From positions 371,056 through 435,055 of the forward strand of contig NZ_JAPFGP010000003.1 in the NCBI RefSeq assembly GCF_026241155.1: DNA of 64,000 nucleotides. Reading direction: 5' to 3'. The translations under genes were made by a program, and so were the position numbers. This DNA is from Paucibacter sp. PLA-PC-4 (GTDB lineage: Bacteria; Pseudomonadota; Gammaproteobacteria; Burkholderiales; Burkholderiaceae_C). How positions within the stretch are numbered: the first letter of the stretch is position 1; each line of letters starts with the position of its first letter. The notes below the pieces were generated by a model. It worked only from the letters and a program-made list of their open reading frames with translations, ran no database searches and was not told where the DNA came from. Shown piece after piece: positions 8,983 through 19,202 of the stretch.

Positions 8983-11706
8983 ATGACCGGCCAGCGCACA
9001 CGCCTGCTCCGACCGGGCCTGGCCGCCTGGCCGCTGCTGGGCCTGCCGCTGGCGGCCCTGCTTTGCCTGGGCACCGGCTATCGCCAGCTGGCCGATCCGC
9101 TAGACGATCTGCAACTGCGCCTGAGCGCGCCCGAACCGATTGACGAGCAGGTGCTGCTGGTCGATATCGACGACGCCTCGCTGCGGGCGCTGCAGCCGCG
9201 CCTGGGTGGCTGGCCCTACTCGCGCGAGGTCTATGCTCTGGCGCTGGACTGGCTGCGCGAGGCCGGCGCCAAGATCATCGTGTTCGACATCGTCTTCGGC
9301 GGCAGCCGGCCAGGCGATCCCGAGTTTGCGCGCGCGCTGAGCGAGCGATCCGACACCGTGCTGGCGGCCGCCGGGCTGCAGCAGGCTGTAGAGATCGACC
9401 GATCGGAGAGCTCGCTGCTGGCGCGCCTGTCGGTGCCACTAGAGCCGTCCACGCCGGCCATCGCCTGGCCGGCCCTGACCTTGCCGAGCGACAGCCTGCA
9501 GCCGCGACATGTCGGCGTGATAACGGCGCCGCTGGACGCCGACGGTCGCTTGCGCCGCCTGCCGCTGCTGCACACGGCCGAGGGCCGGTTGCTGCCCTCG
9601 CTGCCGCTGGCCGCCCATCTGCGCCAGCAGGGCAGCGAGCGCTGGGAGCTGGACGCGGCGCAGCGGCGCCTGAGCGTCGGGGCGCTGAGCTGGACACTGG
9701 ACGAGCAGGGCCGACTGCGCCTGCGCCTGCCGGCGCAGCCCGACACCCTGCCCCGGCTCGGTTGGAACGAGCTAATGGAGGCGGCGCTGGGCGCTCGCGA
9801 CGACGCCGTGCTGCGCCAGCGCCTACAGGGGCGCAGCGTCTTCATCGGTAGCAGCGCCTTCTTCGCTGACGCGGTGCTCACGCCGCAGGGCCAGCTCTCG
9901 GGCACCCAGCTGCAGGCCGCCAGCTATGCCGCGATGGCGCGTCCAGAAACCTGGCTGCGTCCCGCGCCGGTGCCTTGGCAAGGCCTGCTGTGGCTGATGG
10001 CTACGCTGCCGGCGCTGTGGACCGCCGGCAGCGGCCGGCCGCTGCTGAGCCGCCATGCGCTGGCTGCGGCCGGCGCGCTGCTGTTGCTGGCAGGTGCGGC
10101 GGCCTTGTCGCTAGAGCGGCAAGTCCTGACCCCCTTGCTGGGACCGCTGACCGTACTCGGTCTGGGCATCGTGCTGACTGGCCTGGCCCAGCTGCGCTGG
10201 GAGCAGGAGCAGAACCGCAGGCTGCAGTACGAGCGCCAGGTCGCCGAGGCGGCCAACCAGGCCAAGAGCCAGTTCTTGGCCAATGTCAGCCACGAGATCC
10301 GCACACCGATGAATGCGGTGCTGGGAATGGCCGAGCTGCTGGCCAAGACCGAACTCAACCCCGAGCAGCGCCGCTATGTCGATGTGTTCCGCTCCTCAGG
10401 ACAAGCATTGTTCGAGCTGATCAACGACCTGCTGGACATCTCCAAGATCGAGGCCGGCCGCCTTAGCCTGGAGTCCGGTCGCTTCAGCCTTCGCGAGCTG
10501 GTCGGGCAGACGCTGGCCATGGTGCAGCACCGTGCGGCTGCTCAGGGCCTGACGCTGGCGCTGGACTTCGATGCCAGCGCCGAGGGCTGGGTTCAGGGCG
10601 ATTCCAAACGGCTTGCCCAGATTCTGCTGAACCTGATCGGCAATGCGATCAAGTTCACCCGCGAGGGCGGCATCACAGTCAGCGCGCGTCGCGAGCCTGA
10701 CGGGCTGCTGGTGATCGAGGTGCGCGACACCGGCATCGGCATCGCGCCGAGCAAGCACGAGCTGATCTTCCAGCCCTTCTCGCAGGCCGATGGCAGCGTC
10801 ACGCGCTTTTTCGGTGGCACCGGCCTGGGGCTGTCGATCAGCCGCAGCCTGGTGCAGATGATGGGCGGGCGCATCTGGCTCGACAGCGAGCCTGGCCAGG
10901 GCTCGGCCTTCTTCATCGCGCTGCCGCTGCCGGCCGTCGAGCCGCCCGAGCCCAGCGCGGCGTCAACCACCACCTCGCCACTGACGGAGGTCCCGCCCCA
11001 GCACATCCTGCTGTGCGAGGACAACGAGGTCAATGTGATGGTGATCGAGGCCATGTTGCAGCCCCATGGCCACCACATCACGCTGGCCGAGAACGGTGCG
11101 CTGGGCCTGCAGCGCCTGCGCGAGCAGGCCTTCGATCTGGTACTGATGGATGTGCAGATGCCCGGCATGGACGGCCACAGCGCGACCCGCGAGCTGCGCC
11201 GACTGGAGGCCGAGCATGGCTGGCCGCGCACGCCGGTGATCGCGCTGACGGCTCATGCATTCGGCAGCGACGCGCTGCGCAGTCTAGAAGCCGGCTGCGA
11301 CGACCATCTGACCAAGCCGATCAGCCAGGCAGAGCTGCTGCAAGCCCTGGCGCGCCATGGCCGGCCGGCCGAGCAGCCGCCTCCCGGGGCGCGCCTGGCG
11401 GGGATGGTCGAAGCACAGTGGCTCGGGTCACTGGACGAGCGGCGCCTGAGCCATGCGCGGGTCTTCCTCGGCGCGTGGCGCAGCAGCTGGGCTCTGGCCC
11501 GGGCCGGCAGTAATCTGCAGCAGTGCCAGCATCTGGTGGCCGATCTGGCCGAGCTGGCCCAGGCGCTGGATGCCGACGAACTGGCCCGCGCCGCCCGGGC
11601 CTTGGGTCAGGTCTTGCCTGGCGACGAGGCAGCCCTGATGGATGCCGCCCAGGCACGCGTTGAAGCAGCGCTGACGCCGGTGCTGACAGCGCTGGGTCCG
11701 GGCTGA
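8983..11706 (+). CDS. CHASE2-domain hybrid sensor histidine kinase with receiver and degenerate Hpt-like tail
   Basis: This is a 907-residue membrane kinase. An N-terminal membrane segment precedes a periplasmic CHASE2 sensor (about residues 40-315; [24 protein letters not shown]). A cluster of membrane helices follows at about 325-400. The kinase core has its H-box [17 protein letters not shown] with the phospho-accepting His437, an N-box [12 protein letters not shown], and G-boxes VRDTGIGIA and [11 protein letters not shown] receiver domain carries the acidic pair CEDNE and the phospho-acceptor Asp723 in [11 protein letters not shown]. The last ~110 residues look like an Hpt domain, but the usual H-x-x-K-G is replaced by HLVADLAEL around His850. 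No separate response regulator lies next to it, so its output is unknown. It is probably co-transcribed with the FecR protein. Confidence 0.9.
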   Translation: MTGQRTRLLRPGLAAWPLLGLPLAALLCLGTGYRQLADPLDDLQLRLSAPEPIDEQVLLVDIDDASLRALQPRLGGWPYSREVYALALDWLREAGAKIIVFDIVFGGSRPGDPEFARALSERSDTVLAAAGLQQAVEIDRSESSLLARLSVPLEPSTPAIAWPALTLPSDSLQPRHVGVITAPLDADGRLRRLPLLHTAEGRLLPSLPLAAHLRQQGSERWELDAAQRRLSVGALSWTLDEQGRLRLRLPAQPDTLPRLGWNELMEAALGARDDAVLRQRLQGRSVFIGSSAFFADAVLTPQGQLSGTQLQAASYAAMARPETWLRPAPVPWQGLLWLMATLPALWTAGSGRPLLSRHALAAAGALLLLAGAAALSLERQVLTPLLGPLTVLGLGIVLTGLAQLRWEQEQNRRLQYERQVAEAANQAKSQFLANVSHEIRTPMNAVLGMAELLAKTELNPEQRRYVDVFRSSGQALFELINDLLDISKIEAGRLSLESGRFSLRELVGQTLAMVQHRAAAQGLTLALDFDASAEGWVQGDSKRLAQILLNLIGNAIKFTREGGITVSARREPDGLLVIEVRDTGIGIAPSKHELIFQPFSQADGSVTRFFGGTGLGLSISRSLVQMMGGRIWLDSEPGQGSAFFIALPLPAVEPPEPSAASTTTSPLTEVPPQHILLCEDNEVNVMVIEAMLQPHGHHITLAENGALGLQRLREQAFDLVLMDVQMPGMDGHSATRELRRLEAEHGWPRTPVIALTAHAFGSDALRSLEAGCDDHLTKPISQAELLQALARHGRPAEQPPPGARLAGMVEAQWLGSLDERRLSHARVFLGAWRSSWALARAGSNLQQCQHLVADLAELAQALDADELARAARALGQVLPGDEAALMDAAQARVEAALTPVLTALGPG

Positions 11707-11788
11707 GGCGCGAGCGTGCAAGCGCGGCGCAAACGGTGTAGGCTCGCCGCCACCTCCAGCCCTTCATTCCCCGCAAGAGGAACACCCG

Positions 11789-12256
11789 ATGATCAAGTTC
11801 ACCGTCAACGGCAAGCCCGTTTCGCTCGACGCCGACCCCAATGAGCCCCTGCTGTGGGCGCTGCGCGAAGACCTGCAGCTGACCGGCACCAAGTTCGGCT
11901 GCGGCATGGCGCTGTGCGGCGCCTGCACCGTGCACCTGGACGGCCAGCCGATCCGCTCCTGCTCGACCCCGGTCTCGGCCGCCGCCGGCAAGAAGGTCAC
12001 CACCATCGAAGGCATCTCAGCCAGCAAGACCGGCAAAGCCGTGCAGGCCGCCTGGGTCAAAATCGATGTGCCGCAATGCGGCTACTGCCAGAGCGGCCAG
12101 ATCATGAGCGCCTGCGCGCTGCTGGCCGCCAAGAAAAAGCCCAGCGATGCCGACATCGACAGCGCGATGAGCGGCAACCTCTGCCGCTGCGGCACCTACA
12201 ACCAGATCCGCGCGGCCATACATGACGCCGCCGGCTCGCTGGCTAAGGGAGGCTGA
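11789..12256 (+). CDS. iorA: Isoquinoline 1-oxidoreductase-type [2Fe-2S] subunit
   Basis: This 155-residue small subunit of a molybdenum hydroxylase holds two [2Fe-2S] clusters that pass electrons from the molybdenum centre. The plant-type cluster cysteines are seen in [17 protein letters not shown] and IRSCSTPV. The C-terminal cluster is in [16 protein letters not shown] and [13 protein letters not shown]. The ATG at 11789 follows AAGAGG. It lies 2 bp before the large subunit, clearly one operon. The physiological substrate is unknown. The Ior label reflects the two-subunit, FAD-less architecture and does not show that isoquinoline is used. Confidence 0.88.
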   Translation: MIKFTVNGKPVSLDADPNEPLLWALREDLQLTGTKFGCGMALCGACTVHLDGQPIRSCSTPVSAAAGKKVTTIEGISASKTGKAVQAAWVKIDVPQCGYCQSGQIMSACALLAAKKKPSDADIDSAMSGNLCRCGTYNQIRAAIHDAAGSLAKGG

Positions 12257-12258
12257 TC

Positions 12259-14382
12259 ATGACGAGCACCAACCGCCGCCAATTCCTCCAGTCAAGTGCC
12301 GTTCTGAGCCTGGGTTTTGCGTTGCCGCTGCAGGGCGCCCGCGCCCAGGCCTCCAATACCTTTGCGCCCAATGCCTGGCTGCGCATCACCCCCGACAATA
12401 AGATCACCGTGATCTGTGGCTCGGCCGAGATGGGCCAGGGCGTGTTGACCGCGATACCCATGATGGTGGCCGAGGAACTGGACGCCGACTGGAAGCAAGT
12501 CGGCGTCGAGCAGGCCCCGGTCGACCAGGCCTACAACAACCCGATGTTCGGCATGCAGGCCACCGGCGGCAGCACCACAGTGCGCGCCCACTGGCTGCCG
12601 GTGCGTCAGGCCGGTGCGGCCGCGCGCGAGATGCTGGTGGCCGCCGCCGCTGCGCAGTGGAAGGTCGAGCCAGCCAGCCTGCGCACCGAGGGCGGCCATG
12701 TGATCGGCGCCGGCGGCAAGAGGCTGGCCTACGGAGCGTTGGTGGAAGCCGCCGCACAGCAGTCGGTGCCAGCCAAGCCGACCCTGAAAGCCAGCAAGGA
12801 TTTCAAGATCTTGGGCAAGCCGACGCGCCGCCTGGACACGCCGGCCAAGGTCAACGGCAGCGCCAAGTTCGGCATCGATGCCCAGGTCGAGGGCATGCTG
12901 GTCGCAGTGATGGCGCGCGCGCCGATCGCTGGCGCCAATCCGAAGAGCTTCAGCGAGGCGAAGGCCCGCGGGATCAAGGGTGTGCAGCAAGTCATCACGA
13001 TACCCAGCGGCGTCGCGGTGTTGGCCGATGGCTACTGGGCTGCCAAGCAGGGGCGCGATGCACTGGAGGTTCAGTGGGAACTGGGCACGCATGCCGACCT
13101 GTCCAGCGCCAAGGTCAGCGCGATGCTGGCCAGCGCGGCCGACAATGCCGAGGCGGTGGCGGTCGACCAAGGCAATCTCAAGGATGCGATCGCCACCTCC
13201 GACAAAACGCTGCGCGCGAGCTACGAGGTGCCTTATCTGGCCCATGCCTGTATGGAGCCGCTGAACTGCCTGGCCTGGGTCAAGGGGGACGAGGTCACGA
13301 TCTGGGCCGGAACGCAGAGCCAGGGCCCGGCGCAGGGCATCCTCGGCCAGGTGGCCCAGGCCACACCGGCCAAGGTCAAGGTCAACACCCTGCTGCTGGG
13401 CGGGGGCTTCGGCCGCCGCTTCGCACCCGACTTCGCCATCGACGCGGTGCTACTGTCCAAGACCAGCGGCCGGCCGGTTAAGCTGATCTACACCCGCGAG
13501 GACGATATGGCGGCTGGCTACTACCGCCCGGCCTCGCTGGTGCGTTTTGAGGCTGCGCTGGACGATAAGGGCCAGGCCACCGCACTGCGCGCCGACATCG
13601 GCAGCCCGTCCATCATGGCGGCCTCGGGCTTCATGAAGATTCCGGAGAGCGGCGTCGACGCAATGGCGGTCGAGGGTCTGGCCGACCAGCCCTATGACAT
13701 CCCGAACCAGCGCATCGCCTACGGCCGCGCCGAACCCGGCCCGCAGGTCTGGTTCTGGCGCTCGGTGGGCCATTCGCAAAACGCCTTCTTCATCGAGAGC
13801 TTTGTCGACGAGATGGCCGCCGCGGCCAAGACCGACCCGCTGCAATTCCGCCTGGCCCTGCTGGCCAAGAAGCCACGCCACAAGGCCGTGCTTGAAGCGG
13901 CGGCCGCCAAGGCCGGCTGGGGCAAGCCGTTGGCCAAAGGGCGCTTTCGCGGCATCGCGGTGGCCGAGAGCTTCGGCAGCTATGTCGCCGAGGTGGCCGA
14001 GATCTCGGTGGCCGAAGATGGCACGCCCAAGGTGCACCGCGTGGTCGCGGCCGTCGATTGCGGCCAGACCGTCAATCCGCTGACCATCGCGCGCCAGATC
14101 GAGGGCGGCATTGTCTATGGCCTGTCGGCCGCGCTGTACGGCAAGATCACGCACAAGGACGGCCGGGTCGAGCAGGGCAATTTCCACGACTACCCGGTGC
14201 TGCGCCTGAGCGAAATGCCGAAGGTGGAAGTGCATATTCTGCCCAGCCAGGAAGCGCCAGGCGGCATCGGCGAACCCGGCACGCCGCCGATCGCGCCGGC
14301 CCTGGCCAATGCGATCTTCGCGGCCACCGGCAAGCGCATCCGCAGCCTGCCGATCGACACCGCGCTGCTAAAGAAGGCCTGA
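12259..14382 (+). CDS. iorB: Molybdopterin-binding hydroxylase large subunit, Tat-exported (IorB-like)
   Basis: This 707-residue large subunit belongs to the xanthine oxidase/isoquinoline 1-oxidoreductase family. The N-terminus has a Tat-type signal ([19 protein letters not shown], cleavage near ARAQA), so the enzyme pair is probably exported, folded, to the periplasm. Visible cofactor segments are [49 protein letters not shown], and [18 protein letters not shown] near the C-terminus, where the catalytic glutamate of the family lies. The stop-to-start gap from iorA is 2 bp and the ATG follows AAGGGAGG. Electron acceptor and MoCo-insertion chaperone genes are absent nearby. A molbindin gene lies 32 kb away. 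Confidence 0.88.
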   Translation: MTSTNRRQFLQSSAVLSLGFALPLQGARAQASNTFAPNAWLRITPDNKITVICGSAEMGQGVLTAIPMMVAEELDADWKQVGVEQAPVDQAYNNPMFGMQATGGSTTVRAHWLPVRQAGAAAREMLVAAAAAQWKVEPASLRTEGGHVIGAGGKRLAYGALVEAAAQQSVPAKPTLKASKDFKILGKPTRRLDTPAKVNGSAKFGIDAQVEGMLVAVMARAPIAGANPKSFSEAKARGIKGVQQVITIPSGVAVLADGYWAAKQGRDALEVQWELGTHADLSSAKVSAMLASAADNAEAVAVDQGNLKDAIATSDKTLRASYEVPYLAHACMEPLNCLAWVKGDEVTIWAGTQSQGPAQGILGQVAQATPAKVKVNTLLLGGGFGRRFAPDFAIDAVLLSKTSGRPVKLIYTREDDMAAGYYRPASLVRFEAALDDKGQATALRADIGSPSIMAASGFMKIPESGVDAMAVEGLADQPYDIPNQRIAYGRAEPGPQVWFWRSVGHSQNAFFIESFVDEMAAAAKTDPLQFRLALLAKKPRHKAVLEAAAAKAGWGKPLAKGRFRGIAVAESFGSYVAEVAEISVAEDGTPKVHRVVAAVDCGQTVNPLTIARQIEGGIVYGLSAALYGKITHKDGRVEQGNFHDYPVLRLSEMPKVEVHILPSQEAPGGIGEPGTPPIAPALANAIFAATGKRIRSLPIDTALLKKA

Positions 14383-14737
14383 TCGAGCGGGCCGCTCTCT
14401 TCATCGATGCTCCATCGCAATGGCACCACAGTAGCCGCCATCATGAAGCGAGGAACGTCGATGAAGCTCCATTCGAGGTCGGCGGACGCGCCGAGACCAA
14501 GGTAGCGGGACCCAGCGATCTGCATATCGAGCGCCTGCGCGCGCAGCATTGGCAGGCCTGCCTGCAGGGTTCGGGGCGAGGCATGGCGCCGGATGGGCGG
14601 GTCAGCAGCAGTGGCGCAGAGAGCTGCTACTGCGGCCTTATGCCTCGGGCGGTGTGGCCTATGCCGGCGAACCCGCGCTGCAGCTGCGCCAGCTTGGCTC
14701 CGGCGGCGCGCGCTCGCGCAGGTCTTGAGCCAGGGCT
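14383..14737. other. 355-bp gap between convergent genes, no supported gene
   Basis: This stretch lies between the iorB stop and the HD-GYP stop, so no promoter for either is needed here. Several short frames cross it, for example a plus-strand run ending with YAGEPALQLRQLG near 14725, but none has a convincing start or a recognised domain. It may hold a decayed gene. I saw no strong hairpin with a T-run. Confidence 0.4.
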
Positions 14738-16036
14738 TCAGGTTTCGGCGGGCTGCAGCGCCGCGCCGCGCACCGCCTCGATCAAGGCCTGCACCAAGGT
14801 CAGATCCTCGGGGCCCATCAGACCGGCCCGCATCAGCGAGGCACGCTCCAGCTCGCGCAAGCGCCAGGCGAATTCGCGCACCAGGGCCAGCACCTCCTGC
14901 TGCACCTCGGGATCGCTGCGCGCCAGCAGGCGCAGCACATGCTCGGGCCCGTGCAGGTCCAGGCCCGCACTGCTGAAGGACTGCTGCAGCTGGTCGATGC
15001 GTTGCCCGCACAGGGCCAGCATGCTGCGTAGCTCGGACGAGCCCTCGCTCAGCCGCTCGCGCAGCTGCGGCCGGATCTCGCGAAAGCGCTGCAGCAGCTC
15101 CGACACACGCAGCGCCTGCGGCAAGGCCGCCTCAAGGCTGCGATGCTCATCGGCCAGATGACCGCTGGCATCGCTGGCTCGGCCGGCGGCGCGCAAGGTC
15201 TCCAGCAGTGCCGGGCCGAACTCGCCCGGGATCAGGCGCGTCGCCACGCTGGCATGGGCCACTATGCTGGACCCGCTCTCCAGCAAGCCCATCAGCCACT
15301 CGGCCGCCGCCAAGACCTGGGCCTCGATGCCGAACTGTTCGCCGGCCAACCCGCGCGGGTAACCAAAACCATCGAGCCGCTCGTGGTGGCTAAGCACGAG
15401 CTCCGCCAGCGCCGGCCCCGCGCCGTCCATGCGGTGCAACACCCGCTGGCCGACCAGCGGATGGGTGACGATGTGCTTCCACTGCTCAGCCTGCAGCGGC
15501 GTGTCGCTGCGCAGGTAGATGGGGTCGATATAGAGATCGCCCACATCGTGCACCAGGCCGGCCAGCGCGAGCCGGCGCTGAGCCTCGATATCGCCACCGA
15601 GTAGACGCCGCGCCAGCGCCCGCGCCATCAGGGCCACGCCCACCGCATGGCGCAGCCGATCTGCGCCGCAGTCGGCATAAACGCTCAGAAGCGATTGCAG
15701 CGGGGCACTCAGGCGCAACCGGGTCAGCGCCAGCGGCACCGCCGGCTCACCACCGCACAAGGCGAGCAGCAGCGGGTAGTCGTCCAGCAGGGCCGCAGCG
15801 ACAGGGCCAAAGCGATCCGACGCCAAGCCTCCCTCAACCAGCAGGCAGTCCTCCAGCGGCTTCGCCAGCTTGTGCTGAAGTAGACGCTCACGCGTCGCCT
15901 CGTCCAGCTTCGCGCCCTTAGCCAGCAGCTTCTGGCCGCTGCCGCTGACGATATCCTCGCTGGCCTCAACAGCACCGCGGCCAGCGCTAACCATCACATG
16001 GTCGAGGTAGTGCGGGTTGACGGTCGCGCTGTCCAT
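14738..16036 (-). CDS. HD-GYP domain protein, putative cyclic-di-GMP phosphodiesterase
   Basis: This 432-residue soluble protein has a central HD-GYP domain. The metal-binding HD is in LAGLVHDVGDLYIDPIYL. HIVTHPLVGQRVLH and VLSHHERLDGFGYPRGL follow; the last contains the GYP signature and helix histidines. HD-GYP proteins hydrolyse cyclic-di-GMP to pGpG or GMP. The N-terminal third, starting MDSATVNPHYLDHVMVSAG, and the helical C-terminal third are not recognised. The ATG at 16036 is preferred because AGGGAG lies 6 bases upstream; a longer frame to 16225 lacks this. It lies 61 bp downstream of copZ on the same strand. Confidence 0.82.
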   Translation of the reverse strand: MDSATVNPHYLDHVMVSAGRGAVEASEDIVSGSGQKLLAKGAKLDEATRERLLQHKLAKPLEDCLLVEGGLASDRFGPVAAALLDDYPLLLALCGGEPAVPLALTRLRLSAPLQSLLSVYADCGADRLRHAVGVALMARALARRLLGGDIEAQRRLALAGLVHDVGDLYIDPIYLRSDTPLQAEQWKHIVTHPLVGQRVLHRMDGAGPALAELVLSHHERLDGFGYPRGLAGEQFGIEAQVLAAAEWLMGLLESGSSIVAHASVATRLIPGEFGPALLETLRAAGRASDASGHLADEHRSLEAALPQALRVSELLQRFREIRPQLRERLSEGSSELRSMLALCGQRIDQLQQSFSSAGLDLHGPEHVLRLLARSDPEVQQEVLALVREFAWRLRELERASLMRAGLMGPEDLTLVQALIEAVRGAALQPAET

Positions 16037-16097
16037 GAGCCGCTCCCTGATGGTCCTGGCCGATTGTGGCGGCGACCGGCCGCCAAAGTCCAGGGCC

Positions 16098-16301
16098 TTA
16101 GCCGGCTTCGGTGGCCGGCGTGTAGCCCGCTTCGCTGAGCGCCCGGACCAGCACCTCGCGGCCCAGCTCGCTACTGATGCGCACACGCCGGGCCTCGCGT
16201 TCAAAGTCCAGCGTCGCTGCGGCATCCAGCGCCTTGACGGTTTCGGTGACTGTGGCGACGCAATGGCCGCAAGTCATATCGGGCAGATGGAATTGGTACA
16301 T
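16098..16301 (-). CDS. copZ: Heavy-metal-associated (HMA) copper chaperone
   Basis: This 67-residue CopZ-like chaperone passes Cu(I) to the P-type ATPase. The copper ligands are in DMTCGHC near residues 8-14, and the rest fits a single ferredoxin-like HMA fold ending in LSEAGYTPA. The ATG at 16301 has AGGAG about 10 bases upstream. It is divergent from copA and has its own MerR-type promoter in the shared 116-bp region, so CueR should switch both on together. Confidence 0.88.
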   Translation of the reverse strand: MYQFHLPDMTCGHCVATVTETVKALDAAATLDFEREARRVRISSELGREVLVRALSEAGYTPATEAG

Positions 16302-16335
16302 GGTGCTTGTGCTCCTGTGGATGAGGGATGTTGGC

Positions 16336-16366
16336 AGCATAAAGTCTGCCATCGTGGCAAGGTCAA
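16336..16366 (-). promoter_or_regulatory. CueR-type promoter for copZ
   Basis: On the minus strand there is a -35 element TTGACC (16366-16361), a 19-bp spacer containing the dyad GCCACGATGGC, and a -10 element TATGCT (16341-16336). The over-long 19-bp spacer with a central dyad is the hallmark of promoters activated by MerR-family proteins through DNA distortion. Transcription would start near 16329, giving a leader of about 28 bases that contains the copZ ribosome-binding site. Confidence 0.75.
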
Positions 16367-16380
16367 CACCGATTGGGAGC

Positions 16381-16411
16381 TTGACCTTCCCATAATGGCA
16401 AGCTCCAGACT
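16381..16411 (+). promoter_or_regulatory. CueR-type promoter for copA-cueR
   Basis: The -35 element TTGACC (16381-16386), a 19-bp spacer with the dyad CTTCCCATAATGGCAAG, and a weak -10 element CAGACT (16406-16411) give the same MerR-type geometry as the divergent copZ promoter. A start 6-7 bases past the -10 would fall at or within a base or two of the copA ATG at 16418. No Shine-Dalgarno sequence fits in between, so the mRNA is probably leaderless. Confidence 0.68.
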
Positions 16412-16417
16412 GCCCTC

Positions 16418-18778
16418 ATGAACACCATCACCACCCCTCCCATCACCACTCTGCCCATCAGCGGCATGACCTGCGCATCCTGCGTCGGCCGTGTCGAGAA
16501 AGCCCTGCGCGCGGTTGCAGGCGTCAGCAAGGCTGACGTCAACCTGGCCAGCGAGGCCGCGACCGTCGCCGGCCCAGCCAGGTTGGACGCGCTGCGCACG
16601 GCCATCGAGAAGGCCGGCTACGGTCTGCGGGCACAAGATTTGACCTTGGCGATCAGCGGCATGACCTGCGCCTCCTGCGTCGGGCGGGTCGAGAAGGCCT
16701 TGCGCAAGCAGCCAGGCGTACTGAGCGCCGAGGTCAACCTAGCCACCGAGACCGCCAGCGTGCGCCTGCTGACCGGCCAGTCGACCGATGCGCTGCTGCA
16801 GGCCGTCGCCAAGGCCGGCTACAGCGCGGCGTTGAAAGAGGATGCCGCGGGCGAGGTACGGCCGGCCTGGGCGCAAAGCGGCTGGCCAGTGCTGATCGCG
16901 GCGCTGCTCTCCGCCCCGCTGGTCGTGCCGATGCTGGGCATGCTGGTGGGCCGGCACTGGATGCTGGATGGCTGGCTGCAACTGCTGCTGAGCGCACCGG
17001 TGCAGTTCTGGCTGGGTGCGCGCTTCTACAAGGCCGGTTGGGCCGCCGCACGGGCCGGCAGCGGCAATATGGACCTGCTGGTGGCGCTGGGCACAAGCGC
17101 GGCATTCGGCCTGAGCCTGTATCAGCTGCTGGACGGCGCCTCGGCCCATGCGCTGTATTTTGAGTCCTCCTCCGTGGTGATCACCTTGGTGCTCCTGGGG
17201 AAGTGGCTGGAAGCGCGCGCCAAGCGCCAGACCACGGCGGCAATCCGCGCACTGCAGGCGCTGCAGCCACAGACTGCCCGCGTCATTCGAGATGACCGCG
17301 AGCAAGAGTTGCCGCTGGCCGCACTGAGCCTGGGCGACGAGCTGATCGTGCGGCCGGGTGAGCGCATCCCAGTCGACGGCGAGCTGCTGGAGGGCCGCAG
17401 CCAGGTCGACGAATCGCTGATCACCGGCGAAAGCCTGCCGGTCTCCAAGCAGCCCGGCGCGCGGCTGACCGGCGGCAGCGTCAACGGCGAGGGCCTGCTA
17501 CGCCTGCGCTGCACCGCACTGGGCGCCGAATCGACGTTGGCCCGCATTGCACGCATGGTCGAAGACGCGCAAGGCCACAAGGCGCCTATCCAGCGCCTGG
17601 TCGACCAGGTCAGCGCGATCTTTGTACCTGTGGTGCTGGTGATCGCGCTGATCACACTGCTGGGCTGGGGACTCGTTATCGGCGACTGGGAACAGGCCTG
17701 GCTCAATGCGGTCGCGGTGCTGGTGATCGCCTGCCCCTGCGCGCTGGGATTGGCCACACCGGCCGCCATCATGGCAGGCACCGGTGTCGCCGCCACCCAC
17801 GGCATCCTGATCAAGGACGCGCAGGCGCTGGAACAGGCGCACCGGCTGCAGCTGGTGGCGCTGGACAAGACCGGCACCCTGACCGAGGGCCGGCCGCAGC
17901 TGATCGCGGCCGAGGGAGCGCCGGAGCTGCTGCGCCTGGCCGCTGCGCTGCAGGCGGGCAGCGAGCACCCGCTGGCGCACGCGGTGAGGGTTGCGGCGCA
18001 AGACCTTGCTCTGCCCGCCAGTGAAAACCTGCGCGCGGTCGCCGGGCGCGGTGTCCAGGCGCGCGTCGAGCAGCAAGACCTGGCCTTAGGCAGCGGGCGC
18101 TGGATGCAGGAGCTGGGCGTAGACCTGCGCCCGCAGCAGGCCCGTGCCGCCGCCTTGCAGGCCGAGGGCCGCACCGTGTCCTGGCTGGCGATGATCGGCG
18201 AGCAACCGCGACTGATCGGCCTGCTAGCCTTCGGCGATGCATTGAAGCCCCAGGCAGCCATCGCCGTGCAGCGCCTGCAGGCGCTGGGCATACGAACCCT
18301 GCTGCTCAGTGGCGACAACGCCGGCAGCGCCAAGGCGGTGGCCAAGACCCTGGGCATTGACGAGGTGCGCGCCGAGCTGCTGCCCGAGGACAAGGCCCGC
18401 ATCATCGCGCAACTGAAGGTCGATGGCCGGCATGTCGCAATGGTCGGTGACGGCATCAACGATGCGCCGGCGCTGGCGGCAGCCGATGTCGGCATGGCGA
18501 TGGCCACTGGTACCGAGGTTGCAATGGCGGCGGCCGGCATCACCCTGATGCGCGGCAATCCGGCCCTGGTCGCCGATGCGATCGATATCTCCAAGCGCAC
18601 TTACGCCAAGATCCGGCAGAACCTGTTCTGGGCCTTTGCATACAACGTCGTCGGCATCCCGCTGGCGGCGCTGGGCTATTTGAACCCGGTGATTGCCGGC
18701 GCGGCGATGGCGCTGTCCAGCGTCTCAGTGCTGGGCAATGCGCTGCTGCTGAAACGCTGGAAGGGAGTTGCAACATGA
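16418..18778 (+). CDS. copA: Copper-exporting P1B-type ATPase
   Basis: This 786-residue Cu(I) efflux pump of the inner membrane has two N-terminal HMA domains, each with GMTCASC (about residues 15-21 and 83-89). Eight membrane helices, an actuator domain with ITGESLPV, and the copper-site CPC (Cys439-Pro-Cys441 in [11 protein letters not shown]) follow. The phosphorylated Asp483 lies in [10 protein letters not shown], and the hinge is [17 protein letters not shown]. All catalytic motifs are intact. The start is the ATG at 16418, which has no Shine-Dalgarno sequence and lies where the promoter would begin transcription. The stop overlaps cueR by 4 bp (ATGA), so pump and regulator are one operon. 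Confidence 0.95.
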   Translation: MNTITTPPITTLPISGMTCASCVGRVEKALRAVAGVSKADVNLASEAATVAGPARLDALRTAIEKAGYGLRAQDLTLAISGMTCASCVGRVEKALRKQPGVLSAEVNLATETASVRLLTGQSTDALLQAVAKAGYSAALKEDAAGEVRPAWAQSGWPVLIAALLSAPLVVPMLGMLVGRHWMLDGWLQLLLSAPVQFWLGARFYKAGWAAARAGSGNMDLLVALGTSAAFGLSLYQLLDGASAHALYFESSSVVITLVLLGKWLEARAKRQTTAAIRALQALQPQTARVIRDDREQELPLAALSLGDELIVRPGERIPVDGELLEGRSQVDESLITGESLPVSKQPGARLTGGSVNGEGLLRLRCTALGAESTLARIARMVEDAQGHKAPIQRLVDQVSAIFVPVVLVIALITLLGWGLVIGDWEQAWLNAVAVLVIACPCALGLATPAAIMAGTGVAATHGILIKDAQALEQAHRLQLVALDKTGTLTEGRPQLIAAEGAPELLRLAAALQAGSEHPLAHAVRVAAQDLALPASENLRAVAGRGVQARVEQQDLALGSGRWMQELGVDLRPQQARAAALQAEGRTVSWLAMIGEQPRLIGLLAFGDALKPQAAIAVQRLQALGIRTLLLSGDNAGSAKAVAKTLGIDEVRAELLPEDKARIIAQLKVDGRHVAMVGDGINDAPALAAADVGMAMATGTEVAMAAAGITLMRGNPALVADAIDISKRTYAKIRQNLFWAFAYNVVGIPLAALGYLNPVIAGAAMALSSVSVLGNALLLKRWKGVAT

Positions 18779-19176
18779 GCACGCTCTTCAATATCGGTGA
18801 GGCGGCCGCGCGCTCGGGCGTCTCGGCCAAGATGCTGCGGCATTACGAGTCGCTGGGCCTGCTGCCTCAGGTCGCGCGCACCGAAGCCGGCTACCGGCTC
18901 TATTCGGACAAGGAGGTGCACACGCTGCGCTTCATCCGCCGCGCCCGCGACCTGGGATTCTCGATCGCCGAGATCACCGAGCTGCTCAAGCTCTGGCAAA
19001 ACCGAGGGCGCGCCAGCAGCGAGGTCAAGCGTATCGCACTGGCACATGTGGCCGACCTGGATCGCCGCCTGGCCGAGATGACAGCGATGAAGCGCAGTCT
19101 GGAAGCCTTGGCCAGTTGCTGCCACGGCGACGAGCGGCCCGACTGCCCCATTCTCGACGGTCTGTCTGAGGCATGA
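18775..19176 (+). CDS. cueR: Copper-responsive MerR-family activator
   Basis: This 133-residue MerR regulator has an N-terminal winged helix-turn-helix ([21 protein letters not shown] and [16 protein letters not shown]) and a dimerisation helix. The C-terminal metal loop [10 protein letters not shown] supplies the two cysteines expected for Cu(I) in CueR. It overlaps copA by 4 bp and should activate copZ and copA through the two 19-bp-spacer promoters upstream. Being downstream of its own target gives positive feedback. Confidence 0.92.
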   Translation: MSTLFNIGEAAARSGVSAKMLRHYESLGLLPQVARTEAGYRLYSDKEVHTLRFIRRARDLGFSIAEITELLKLWQNRGRASSEVKRIALAHVADLDRRLAEMTAMKRSLEALASCCHGDERPDCPILDGLSEA

Positions 19177-19202
19177 TCGCGCTGTGACCAAAGGAGCCTT
19201 TG

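Noticed and set aside
14560..14728. Possible small plus-strand gene ending at a TGA near 14728
   Set aside because: No start codon with a ribosome-binding site and no recognised domain; perhaps a decayed gene.
17122..18600. Open frame of 492 codons on the minus strand within copA
   Set aside because: Ser/Arg/Ala-rich shadow; copA motifs are intact on the other strand.
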